A DNA stretch of 7,254 nt, taken from positions 1 through 7,254 of the forward strand of contig JAGCJD010000003.1 in the NCBI GenBank assembly GCA_017648425.1, in the 5' to 3' direction. The position numbers and the translations under genes were made by a program. Source of the stretch: Clostridia bacterium (GTDB lineage: Bacteria > Bacillota > Clostridia > Oscillospirales > CAG-272). The notes below the pieces were generated by a model that worked only from the letters and a program-made list of their open reading frames with translations, did not search any database and was not told the origin of the DNA. Of the stretch, positions 1 through 5,290 are shown one piece after another. Numbering within the stretch: the stretch's first letter is position 1; each line of letters opens with the position of its first letter.

Positions 1-17
1 CCCTTAATTCTTGCCAT
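1..17 (-). CDS. rplT: 50S ribosomal protein L20, first codons only (partial)
   Basis: Only the first five codons and two bases of a sixth are inside the window, on the minus strand from the ATG at 15-17. They read M-A-R-I-K followed by a codon beginning GG, which fits the usual L20 start (MARVKxG). A strong AGAGGAGG-type Shine-Dalgarno lies at about 26-33, 8-9 nt upstream. The gene follows rpmI by 29 nt, the invariant infC-rpmI-rplT order. L20 binds 23S rRNA early in large-subunit assembly, and in Bacillota it is also the repressor of its own operon through the infC leader. The call rests mostly on gene order plus the start; the rest of the protein cannot be seen. Confidence 0.85.
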
Positions 18-46
18 TTTTAAATTCCTCCTCTGTTACTCGTAAA

Positions 47-241
47 TTATTTCTGGATAAGCGTTCTGATATTTGCGGTCATAGCATCACTTAAGATAGC
101 TCCCTGACGAAGATGTCTTTTTCTCTTCGCTGTCTTAAGACCGGTGTTGTGTCTGTGATGGCAGTGTCCCATCTTTACCTTACCTGAAGCGGTAACAGAA
201 AATCTCTTAGCAGATGCTTTATGTGTCTTTACTTTTCCCAT
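47..241 (-). CDS. rpmI: 50S ribosomal protein L35
   Basis: A 64-residue basic protein, the normal size for L35. It starts with the family's MxKxKTHxxxAKRF-like pattern (here M-G-K-V-K-T-H-K-A-S-A-K-R-F) and has the central TAKRKRHLR block at about residues 37-45 that matches the KSxKRKRxLR core of L35. L35 is a small component of the large ribosomal subunit. The ATG at 239-241 has an AAGGAG Shine-Dalgarno about 9 nt upstream, which supports this start. It lies 76 nt downstream of infC and 29 nt upstream of rplT, so it is the middle gene of the operon. Residues 25-31 (G-H-C-H-H-R-H) are unusually rich in histidine; this is inside the rRNA-binding basic region and I would not read it as a metal site without more evidence. 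Confidence 0.96.
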   Translation of the reverse strand: MGKVKTHKASAKRFSVTASGKVKMGHCHHRHNTGLKTAKRKRHLRQGAILSDAMTANIRTLIQK

Positions 242-290
242 TTTTATTTTCTCCTTTTTATCCTTTACAAATTTGTATTTATCATAAAAT

Positions 291-302
291 GCACTTTCGT
301 GC
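291..302 (-). other. Small GAAA-capped hairpin between infC and rpmI
   Basis: On the minus strand GCAC-GAAA-GTGC forms a 4-bp stem with a GNRA tetraloop in the 76-nt gap between infC and rpmI. A short ATTTTA follows, too weak for a convincing terminator. It could be an RNA processing or stability element; the role is unknown. Confidence 0.35.
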
Positions 303-317
303 TGTTTACGAACTGAA

Positions 318-836
318 TTATTTAAGCTTGAGCGGCGATATGACCATGCTCAAAAGTCTGCCGTCAAGCACGGGAGCTTTATCTACGCTTCCAAGCTCTT
401 TGCACGACTCCTCAAACTTCTTCATTATTTCCTGTCCTATGGCAATGTGGCTCATCTCGCGTCCCTTGAAACGCATTACAACTCTTACCTTGTTGCCCGA
501 TTCAAGAAATCTCTGCGCATGGCGCGCCTTTGTTTCAAAATCGTGAGTGTCTATTCTGCAGGAAAGCTGAATCTCTTTAAGTTCAACGACCTGCTGCTTC
601 TTCTTGGCTTCCTTTTCCTTTTTGTTTCTCTCAAAGCGGTACTTTCCATAATCCATTATACGACATACGGGGGGCTGTGCCTGAGGAGCCATTAAAACCA
701 AATCGTAGCCTTGATCATATGCGAGCTTTAAAGCCGCATCAGATGTCATTATGCCAACAGCCTCGCCGTCAACACCAATTACTCTGACTTCTTTAAGCCT
801 TATCTCCTCGTTGATCGTCATTTCCTTTGCGCTAAT
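318..836 (-). CDS. infC: Translation initiation factor IF-3, AUU start
   Basis: IF3 binds the 30S subunit, prevents premature 50S joining and discriminates against wrong start codons and initiator tRNAs. The protein shows the N-domain opening T-I-N-E-E-I-R, the family signature PPVCRIMDYGKYRFE at the N-domain/linker boundary (about residues 55-69 from the AUU start), a lysine-rich linker, and a C-domain with MRFKGREMSH. The first ATG is at 819-821, but the ideal Shine-Dalgarno GGAGGTG (845-851) sits about 23 nt upstream of it. It is only 8 nt upstream of an in-frame ATT at 834-836, which adds five codons (I/M-S-A-K-E). I therefore place the start at ATT, giving 172 residues, the family's normal length. 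The alternative ATG start gives 167 residues and has only a poorly spaced AAAGGA. IF3 starting at AUU is the known autoregulatory arrangement in other bacteria: scarce IF3 lets this codon be used. First gene of the operon, preceded by a regulated leader. Confidence 0.96.
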   Translation of the reverse strand: MSAKEMTINEEIRLKEVRVIGVDGEAVGIMTSDAALKLAYDQGYDLVLMAPQAQPPVCRIMDYGKYRFERNKKEKEAKKKQQVVELKEIQLSCRIDTHDFETKARHAQRFLESGNKVRVVMRFKGREMSHIAIGQEIMKKFEESCKELGSVDKAPVLDGRLLSMVISPLKLK

Positions 837-844
837 AAAAAATA

Positions 845-851
845 CACCTCC
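845..851 (-). promoter_or_regulatory. infC Shine-Dalgarno that selects the ATT start
   Basis: Reads GGAGGTG on the minus strand, 8 nt (TATTTTTT) before the ATT at 834-836 and 23 nt before the first in-frame ATG. The spacing is optimal for the ATT and too long for the ATG, so this site decides the start. Bases 848-854 are also exactly complementary, over 7 nt, to leader bases 994-1000 (see findings). Confidence 0.85.
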
Positions 852-879
852 GTTATTGCTCCGCCTTTCGGTCGGGCAT

Positions 880-912
880 AAAAAAATCGTGTGAAGTCAA
901 AAACTCCGCACG
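880..912 (-). terminator. Attenuator terminator in the infC leader
   Basis: On the minus strand, arms CGTGCGGAGT (903-912) and ACTTCACACG (888-897) pair with one A-C mismatch and one G-U pair around a 5-nt loop (898-902). An A and then seven Ts follow (880-886). It lies inside the leader, upstream of the infC ribosome binding site, so it must be conditional. It is the expected off switch of an L20-type attenuator. Confidence 0.85.
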
Positions 913-1023
913 ACAAACATACGGGCGCGCCCACACGCGGACATACCCGAAATTTACCTTATCATACCGTACGCAACCTGTTGGCACGGTGAGAACGGAG
1001 CGTTCTTCTTCTTTTGCCTAGTT

Positions 1024-1052
1024 ATTCTACCACAACTCCCCACAGTTGTCAA
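1024..1052 (-). promoter_or_regulatory. Sigma-A promoter of the infC-rpmI-rplT operon
   Basis: On the minus strand: perfect -35 TTGACA (1047-1052), a 17-nt spacer and -10 TAGAAT (1024-1029). A TG dinucleotide one base before the -10 makes it an extended -10 as well. The region just upstream of the -35 (about 1055-1090) is a run of A and T tracts resembling an UP element. Transcription should start near 1017-1019. This is as strong as sigma-A promoters get, as expected for a ribosomal operon. Confidence 0.9.
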
Positions 1053-1125
1053 GAGGTTTGTAAAAATTTTCTCAAAAATATTTTTTGTCAGTCATCAGCA
1101 ACTTTTTTATCTCCGCTTTTGTCCC

Positions 1126-1158
1126 AATACGACATTTGAACGACATGTCCGTATTTTT
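1126..1158 (+). repeat. Inverted repeat with T-tail and overlapping 11-bp-spaced direct repeat
   Basis: AATACGACAT (1126-1135) pairs with ATGTCCGTATT (1145-1155) with one bulged C, giving a 10-bp stem and 9-nt loop, followed by a short T run to 1158. Inside it ACGACAT occurs twice (1129-1135 and 1140-1146), exactly 11 bp apart. It lies in the divergent spacer between the infC promoter and the next plus-strand promoter, with no gene feeding into it from the left on the plus strand. It may be a weak plus-strand terminator that stops stray antisense transcription, or a protein-binding operator. The sequence does not decide. Confidence 0.45.
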
Positions 1159-1257
1159 AATGTTAAATGGCACAAAAATTCTCCCGTTTTTTGAAAAATT
1201 TTCTATTCTGTATCGTTTTTAACGAAAATTTCGACAAAAAATCGTCTATTTTGGATA

Positions 1258-1286
1258 TTTACAAATCCGCAATTTTGAGATATAAT
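1258..1286 (+). promoter_or_regulatory. Sigma-A promoter of the intergenic small transcript
   Basis: -35 TTTACA (1258-1263), a 17-nt spacer and a perfect -10 TATAAT (1281-1286). The predicted start is near 1292-1293, exactly where the sequence changes from AT-rich to GC-richer. A-tracts at roughly helical spacing lie upstream (about 1174-1252) and may add strength through bending. It could be the promoter of a stand-alone small RNA or an upstream lon promoter. Confidence 0.8.
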
Positions 1287-1291
1287 ATTAA

Positions 1292-1403
1292 GGCTGTCGG
1301 CGGCACCAACTCCACAGCGTCACGCACAACGGTAATTCGGATCTGCGGAATATCAAGCTTATGATATCTCTCATGCACATACGGTTTCGGTTGTGCTTTT
1401 TTT
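1292..1403 (+). ncRNA. Candidate small RNA or attenuator leader upstream of lon
   Basis: About 110 nt bounded by a consensus promoter and an intrinsic terminator, GC-richer than both flanks and with no convincing reading frame or ribosome binding site. Visible structure: GCTGT (1293-1297) with ACAGC (1314-1318); CGCA (1323-1326) with TGCG (1344-1347); a clear hairpin ATATCA/TGATAT (1350-1355 with 1362-1367) around AGCTTA; and the terminator stem. A second copy of the terminator's 5' arm lies upstream: GCACAAC (1324-1330) can pair with GTTGTGC (1390-1396). I do not recognise it as 6S, SRP, tmRNA, tRNA, a T-box or any riboswitch class I know. It is either an independent trans-acting RNA or a conditional leader of lon; the separate lon promoter downstream favours an independent unit. 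Confidence 0.6.
1375..1403 (+). terminator. Intrinsic terminator of the small transcript
   Basis: GCACA (1375-1379) pairs with TGTGC (1392-1396); the interior (ACGGTTTCGGT) can add two pairs. Seven Ts follow at 1397-1403, then an A and six more Ts. The stem is short but the U-tract is excellent. It precedes the lon promoter by about 70 nt. Confidence 0.8.
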
Positions 1404-1450
1404 ATTTTTTCCGTATTTTTGAATAAAGTTTAAAAAATTAAATAAAAGTG

Positions 1451-1479
1451 TGGAAATCCGCGCGAATATATGTTATAAT
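1451..1479 (+). promoter_or_regulatory. lon promoter, extended -10
   Basis: TGTTATAAT (1471-1479) is a perfect -10 with the extended TG motif. The matching -35 position (1451-1456, TGGAAA, 17-nt spacer) is poor, as is usual when the -10 is extended. A second TATAAT overlaps it at 1479-1484. The start would fall near 1486, leaving a 5' untranslated region of about 78 nt. No CIRCE or CtsR heat-shock operator is visible around it. Confidence 0.75.
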
Positions 1480-1484
1480 ATAAT

Positions 1485-1526
1485 GAATGTATGTTTGTCG
1501 CGGTAGCTTTTTTATCGCCTGCATTC
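1485..1526 (+). other. Stem-loop at the 5' end of the lon mRNA
   Basis: GAATGT (1485-1490) pairs with GCATTC (1521-1526) and, inside it, GCGGTA (1500-1505) pairs with TATCGC (1513-1518) around a T-rich loop. The outer stem begins almost exactly at the predicted transcription start, so the lon mRNA would carry a hairpin at its extreme 5' end. Such hairpins often protect mRNA from 5'-dependent decay; a regulatory role is inference. Confidence 0.45.
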
Positions 1527-1563
1527 AAAAACAGCATTTCCCAACCGAAAGGATAATCCATCA

Positions 1564-3987
1564 ATGTCAAAATATATAGTGAAAATCAAAAAAATGACCT
1601 TGCCCGTAGTTCCGCTGAACGGCATAGTTGCCTTTCCCGGCTCTACCGTCAGCTTTGAGCTTACCGATGACTTTGCAGTAAAGGCTGCCGAAGCTGCTTT
1701 TGATACAGACTCGCTCATAGTCATTTGCACATACAAGGACACAGACCAGACAAAGCTGCCCGACTGTCTTTACAAAACGGGTACGGTATGTAAAATAAAA
1801 CAATCCATAAAGGGCGCAGACGGCGCGCTGAGAATTGTAGCCGAGGGATATTCCCGTGCCGCAGTGACGGAATTCCGCGGCTTTGCCGATTACATTCTCG
1901 CAGAGGTAAATTCAAAAACACACACCGCGGCTGACGAGGACACGGTAAGAAATCAGGCTTACTGTCGCGCCATACTCAGAGAAGCAAAAAAGCTCGTATC
2001 CTTCCTTCCCTCCTCAGGCGAGGATCTTATGAATACGGCTTCAACCATAAAAACTCCCGCTCTGCTTGCTGACTTTATTGCGGCTAATATGCTCGTAAAG
2101 ATCTCCGACAAGCAGCGTGTTTTAGAGGCGTTTGATCCCGAAAAGCGTATCGAGCTTCTTATAACATTGCTTGACGAGGAGATAGCTCTGCTCGCCTGCG
2201 AAATGGATATACACAAGAGAGTTCGCTCAAATCTCAACCAAAATCAAAAGGATTACTACCTGCGCGAGCAGATAAGAGTAATAAAGAACGAGCTTGGCGA
2301 GGGCGACGAGAATGACGAGCTTGTCGAACGGATAATGTCCGCAAAGCTCCCCGATGAGGTCAGAGAAAAGCTATTAAAGGAAGCCGAGAGAATGTCCAAA
2401 GCTCCTTTTGGCTCATCAGAAGCGACCGTTTCGCGTTCTTACCTTGAAACCTGCCTTGACATTCCGTGGTGTACGAGCACCAAGGACAGAATAGATGTAG
2501 CTTACGCCAAGAAGATACTTGACAAGGATCATGACGGTCTTGATAAGGTAAAGGAAAGAATACTTGAATATCTTGCCGTAAAGCAACTTAACCCAGAGCT
2601 TGGAAATCAGATACTCTGCCTTGTAGGCCCTCCCGGAGTGGGAAAGACCTCTGTCGGCGCTTCGATAGCGCGCGCTATGAACCGCAAATATGTGCGAGTT
2701 TCCCTCGGCGGAGTTCGTGACGAGGCTGATATAAGAGGTCACAGAAAGACCTATATCGGAGCAATGCCGGGAAGAATAATAGAGGCTCTCACAAGAGCAA
2801 AGGCGAACAACCCTCTCATTCTGCTTGACGAAATAGACAAGCTTACGAGAGATTCTCACGGAGATCCCTCATCGGCGCTCCTTGAAGTACTTGATGCCGA
2901 GCAGAACAAGACATTCAGAGATCACTTTGTTGAGCTCCCCATAGACTTGTCGAACTGTCTTTTTATAGCAACGGCGAACACGCTTGACACAGTTCCCCGC
3001 CCTCTGCTTGACAGAATGGAGGTCATAGAGCTAAGCACATATACAAAAACAGAAAAGATATCCATAGCAAAAAATCACCTTATTCCCAAGCAGCTGAAGC
3101 GTCACGGGCTCAACAAGCGCATGCTTGGTATAACCGATGGGGCTATTTGCGAGATCATTGACTATTACACACGCGAGGCGGGCGTCAGAAATCTTGAAAG
3201 AGCTATCGCAGATGTGTGTCGTAAATGTGCAAAAAAGCTTGTTGACGAGAGCGCTTCGGGCAAAATAAGCGTAACCGAGAGCAATATACGCGAATATTTG
3301 GGAGCAAGAAAACTACTCCTTGAACGCATATCCGACACAGACGAGATAGGAGAAGTAAACGGACTTGCCTGGACACAGGCGGGCGGAGATATGCTCAAGG
3401 TCGAGGTAGCCGTGCTTGACGGCACGGGCAAGATAGAGCTTACGGGCTCGCTTGGAGATGTAATGAAGGAGTCGGCGCAGATAGCAGTAAGCTATGTTCG
3501 CTCGATAGCGACCGAATACGGAATAGACACAGAGTTCTACAAGAACAAGGATATACATATCCATTTTCCCGAGGGTGCAGTTCCCAAGGACGGCCCCTCT
3601 GCGGGAGTTACCATGGTAACGGCTCTTGTCAGCGCTCTTACGGGACGCCCTGTAAAGCGCGACATTGCAATGACGGGAGAAATATCCCTGCGCGGTAATG
3701 TTCTCGCTATCGGCGGTCTTAAAGAAAAGACAATGGCGGCATATTCCGCTGGCGTACGCACGGTGCTCATACCAATGGATAATGAGAGGAACATCGAGGA
3801 TCTCGATCCTGCCGTAAAGCAAGGACTTACGATAATTCCCTGCAAAAAAATATCCGATGTGCTATACCTCGCTCTGTGTGGCGCGCCGATAGGCAAAAAT
3901 GCCGAGCAGGTTGAGGAGACTACCGAGATAGAAATACTAGCTCCCGCGACCATACCGACAAAAAAGAAGGCTCCCGCAAGACGATAA
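1564..3987 (+). CDS. lon: ATP-dependent protease Lon (LonA type)
   Basis: Lon is a cytoplasmic hexameric AAA+ serine protease that unfolds and degrades damaged and some regulatory proteins. The 807 residues show an N-terminal substrate-binding domain beginning LPVVPLNGIVAFPG (13-26) and a helical/coiled region with DYYLREQIRVIKNELG (230-245). The AAA+ module has Walker A GPPGVGKT (355-362), Walker B LILLDEID (418-425), sensor-1 N472, arginine finger R484 and sensor-2 R542. The protease domain carries the Ser-Lys dyad S679 in PKDGPSAG and K720 in GGLKEK. All catalytic residues are intact, and there is no transmembrane insert as in LonB. The C-terminus ends in an acidic-then-basic tail of about 28 residues. 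The ATG at 1564 has a GAAAGGA site about 10 nt upstream; M11 is an unlikely start because it lacks one. engB follows after 19 nt, the conserved lon-ysxC pair of Bacillota. Confidence 0.98.
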   Translation: MSKYIVKIKKMTLPVVPLNGIVAFPGSTVSFELTDDFAVKAAEAAFDTDSLIVICTYKDTDQTKLPDCLYKTGTVCKIKQSIKGADGALRIVAEGYSRAAVTEFRGFADYILAEVNSKTHTAADEDTVRNQAYCRAILREAKKLVSFLPSSGEDLMNTASTIKTPALLADFIAANMLVKISDKQRVLEAFDPEKRIELLITLLDEEIALLACEMDIHKRVRSNLNQNQKDYYLREQIRVIKNELGEGDENDELVERIMSAKLPDEVREKLLKEAERMSKAPFGSSEATVSRSYLETCLDIPWCTSTKDRIDVAYAKKILDKDHDGLDKVKERILEYLAVKQLNPELGNQILCLVGPPGVGKTSVGASIARAMNRKYVRVSLGGVRDEADIRGHRKTYIGAMPGRIIEALTRAKANNPLILLDEIDKLTRDSHGDPSSALLEVLDAEQNKTFRDHFVELPIDLSNCLFIATANTLDTVPRPLLDRMEVIELSTYTKTEKISIAKNHLIPKQLKRHGLNKRMLGITDGAICEIIDYYTREAGVRNLERAIADVCRKCAKKLVDESASGKISVTESNIREYLGARKLLLERISDTDEIGEVNGLAWTQAGGDMLKVEVAVLDGTGKIELTGSLGDVMKESAQIAVSYVRSIATEYGIDTEFYKNKDIHIHFPEGAVPKDGPSAGVTMVTALVSALTGRPVKRDIAMTGEISLRGNVLAIGGLKEKTMAAYSAGVRTVLIPMDNERNIEDLDPAVKQGLTIIPCKKISDVLYLALCGAPIGKNAEQVEETTEIEILAPATIPTKKKAPARR

Positions 3988-4006
3988 TTTTGAAAGAGAG
4001 AATACT

Positions 4007-4606
4007 ATGGCTCTTAATATACAAAACACTTCACTTAAAATAAGCGCTGGACTTTCATCGCAGTTCCCCGCAGATCCGTTACCGCAGATCGCCTTTTCGG
4101 GACGCTCGAATGTTGGAAAAAGCTCGCTTATAAACACTCTTTTGGGAAGAAAGTCGCTCGCACGCGTCAGCTCCTCCCCCGGAAAGACTATTACGATAAA
4201 CTTTTACGATGTTGATAAAAAGCTTTATCTTGTTGACCTGCCCGGATACGGCTTTGCCAAGCGAAGCCCCGAGGACAAGCGCAAGTGGTCTGCCCTGACA
4301 GACGGTTATTTTACAGGCAACAAAAACATTGACAGGCTCTCGCTCGTGCTTCAACTTGTTGACAGCAGAATGGGACCTACCAAGGACGATGAAATGATGC
4401 TTGAATTTCTTACAGCCTCGGAAATACCGTTTGTGGTAATAGCGACCAAGGCTGATAAGCTCAATGCGACCGAGCGCAAAAAAAACACTCAGCTCATTAC
4501 GGAGCACCATCTTATAAAAGGAAACAAGGTCATATTTTTCTCTGCTCTTAAAGGAGAGGGAAAGGACGAAGTCTGGAAGACCGTTCTTTCATACGCAAAA
4601 GCATAA
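4007..4606 (+). CDS. engB: Ribosome biogenesis GTP-binding protein YsxC/EngB
   Basis: An essential-type GTPase of the TrmE-Era-EngA-YihA-Septin group that acts in a late step of 50S subunit assembly. The 199 residues are typical for the family. All G motifs are present: G1 GRSNVGKS (32-39), the G2 region with T61 in PGKTITINF, G3 DLPG (77-80) followed by the family-typical YGFAKR, G4 TKAD (147-150) and G5 SAL (179-181). The ATG at 4007 is preceded by a purine-rich GAAAGAGAG. It sits 19 nt after lon and 15 nt before the next gene, so it is almost certainly cotranscribed with both. Also called ysxC (Bacillus) or yihA (E. coli). Confidence 0.97.
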   Translation: MALNIQNTSLKISAGLSSQFPADPLPQIAFSGRSNVGKSSLINTLLGRKSLARVSSSPGKTITINFYDVDKKLYLVDLPGYGFAKRSPEDKRKWSALTDGYFTGNKNIDRLSLVLQLVDSRMGPTKDDEMMLEFLTASEIPFVVIATKADKLNATERKKNTQLITEHHLIKGNKVIFFSALKGEGKDEVWKTVLSYAKA

Positions 4607-4621
4607 TTCAAAGGAACAACC

Positions 4622-5269
4622 ATGACACATTTGATAATAACCCGTCACGGTCAGAGCATAGCAAACGCCCAAAAGCGCTTTGCCGGACACTCGGACTTTG
4701 ACCTATCGGAAACAGGAAAGCTTCAAGCTGAGCTTGCAGGCGAATATATTTCAAGGAATTTCAAAATAGACACAATATATTCAAGCGACCTTTTGCGGGC
4801 GTACAATACAGCAGTGCCAACCGCAAAACTCCTCGGACTTGAAATAATACCCACTACCGAGCTTCGCGAGATATTCGCGGGCGATTGGGAGGGCATGACC
4901 ACTGACGAGATAGCCGTTGTGTATCAAAAGGATTTTGATACTTGGAAAAACGACTATGCTTTCTCCCGCTGCACAGGCGGAGAATCCACCGCCGAGGTCT
5001 ATCGCCGCGTTATCAAGACCGTCACTCGTCTTGCAGAGGAGAATGATGGCAAAACGATAATGCTTTCCACTCACGCAACGCTCGTAAGAGCTATTCAGGC
5101 GTATTCAATGGGACTTGACGAAACACAAGTTGGTGAAATACCGTTCACACATAACGCATCAATAAACACCTTTACTTACGAAAACGGCAAGCTCATGCCA
5201 GATAAAATAAATATTACCGAGCATCTTGGAGAAAATGTAACAGGCGTTCACTGGTCGTTCTCCAAATAA
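4622..5269 (+). CDS. Histidine phosphatase family protein (phosphoglycerate-mutase-like)
   Basis: A 215-residue member of branch 1 of the histidine phosphatase superfamily. It has the phospho-acceptor motif TRHG (H9) with Q11 and N15, the substrate/phosphate residues R59 in SSDLLRA and E83 in LREIFAGDWEG, and the second catalytic histidine H151 in STHATLVRA. These make up the standard 2H catalytic pocket, so it should be an active phosphatase or mutase. The substrate cannot be read from sequence. It is closer to the broad GpmB/CobC/PhoE-like small phosphatases than to glycolytic dPGM, lacking the longer insertions of the latter. H151 is followed by A-T rather than the common G-G. An AAAGGA site precedes the ATG at a good distance, and the gene lies 15 nt after engB and 21 nt before lysA. 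Confidence 0.92.
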   Translation: MTHLIITRHGQSIANAQKRFAGHSDFDLSETGKLQAELAGEYISRNFKIDTIYSSDLLRAYNTAVPTAKLLGLEIIPTTELREIFAGDWEGMTTDEIAVVYQKDFDTWKNDYAFSRCTGGESTAEVYRRVIKTVTRLAEENDGKTIMLSTHATLVRAIQAYSMGLDETQVGEIPFTHNASINTFTYENGKLMPDKINITEHLGENVTGVHWSFSK

Positions 5270-5290
5270 TACAATTGAGGTTTTGTTTAA

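Larger units (their letters stand above)
837..1018 (-). ncRNA. infC operon leader RNA, L20-leader type
   Basis: The roughly 180-nt untranslated leader between the promoter and infC. Read on the minus strand it has (1) a hairpin AGAACG/CGTTCT around a CTC loop (992-1006); (2) a stem ACCGT/ACGGT (966-970 with 986-990) enclosing CCAAC and GGTTG segments; (3) a GC-rich hairpin around GGGCGCGCCC (923-932); (4) an intrinsic terminator (880-912); and (5) after the terminator, a GAAA-capped hairpin CCGACC/GGCGG (861-875) just upstream of the ribosome binding site. It is established in Bacillus that L20 binds the infC leader, mimicking its 23S rRNA site, and causes premature termination. Position, size and terminator match that system. 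The exact L20 contact site is not proven from sequence alone, and I did not match it to a covariance model. Confidence 0.75.

Noticed and set aside
214..546. 110-codon plus-strand open frame
   Set aside because: It lies antisense across the rpmI-infC junction and infC, both of which are clear conserved genes; no start signal or recognisable protein.
1211..1225. TCGTT/AACGA hairpin as a terminator
   Set aside because: Only 5 bp with a 3-nt loop and no T-tract after it on either strand.
1167..1364. 65-codon plus-strand open frame upstream of lon
   Set aside because: It has no ribosome binding site, an AT-driven low-complexity composition, and it spans the promoter and half of the structured RNA unit, so it would not be on the transcript from that promoter.
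1292..1403. Possible SRP RNA, 6S RNA, tRNA or known riboswitch
   Set aside because: No SRP GGAA-tetraloop apical motif, no 6S-like long interrupted rod, no tRNA cloverleaf or TTC arm, and no conserved riboswitch core that I recognise; left as an unknown RNA.
1400..1563. Heat-shock operators (CIRCE or CtsR) in front of lon
   Set aside because: Neither TTAGCACTC-N9-GAGTGCTAA nor the CtsR GGTCAAA-type tandem heptad is present near the lon promoter.
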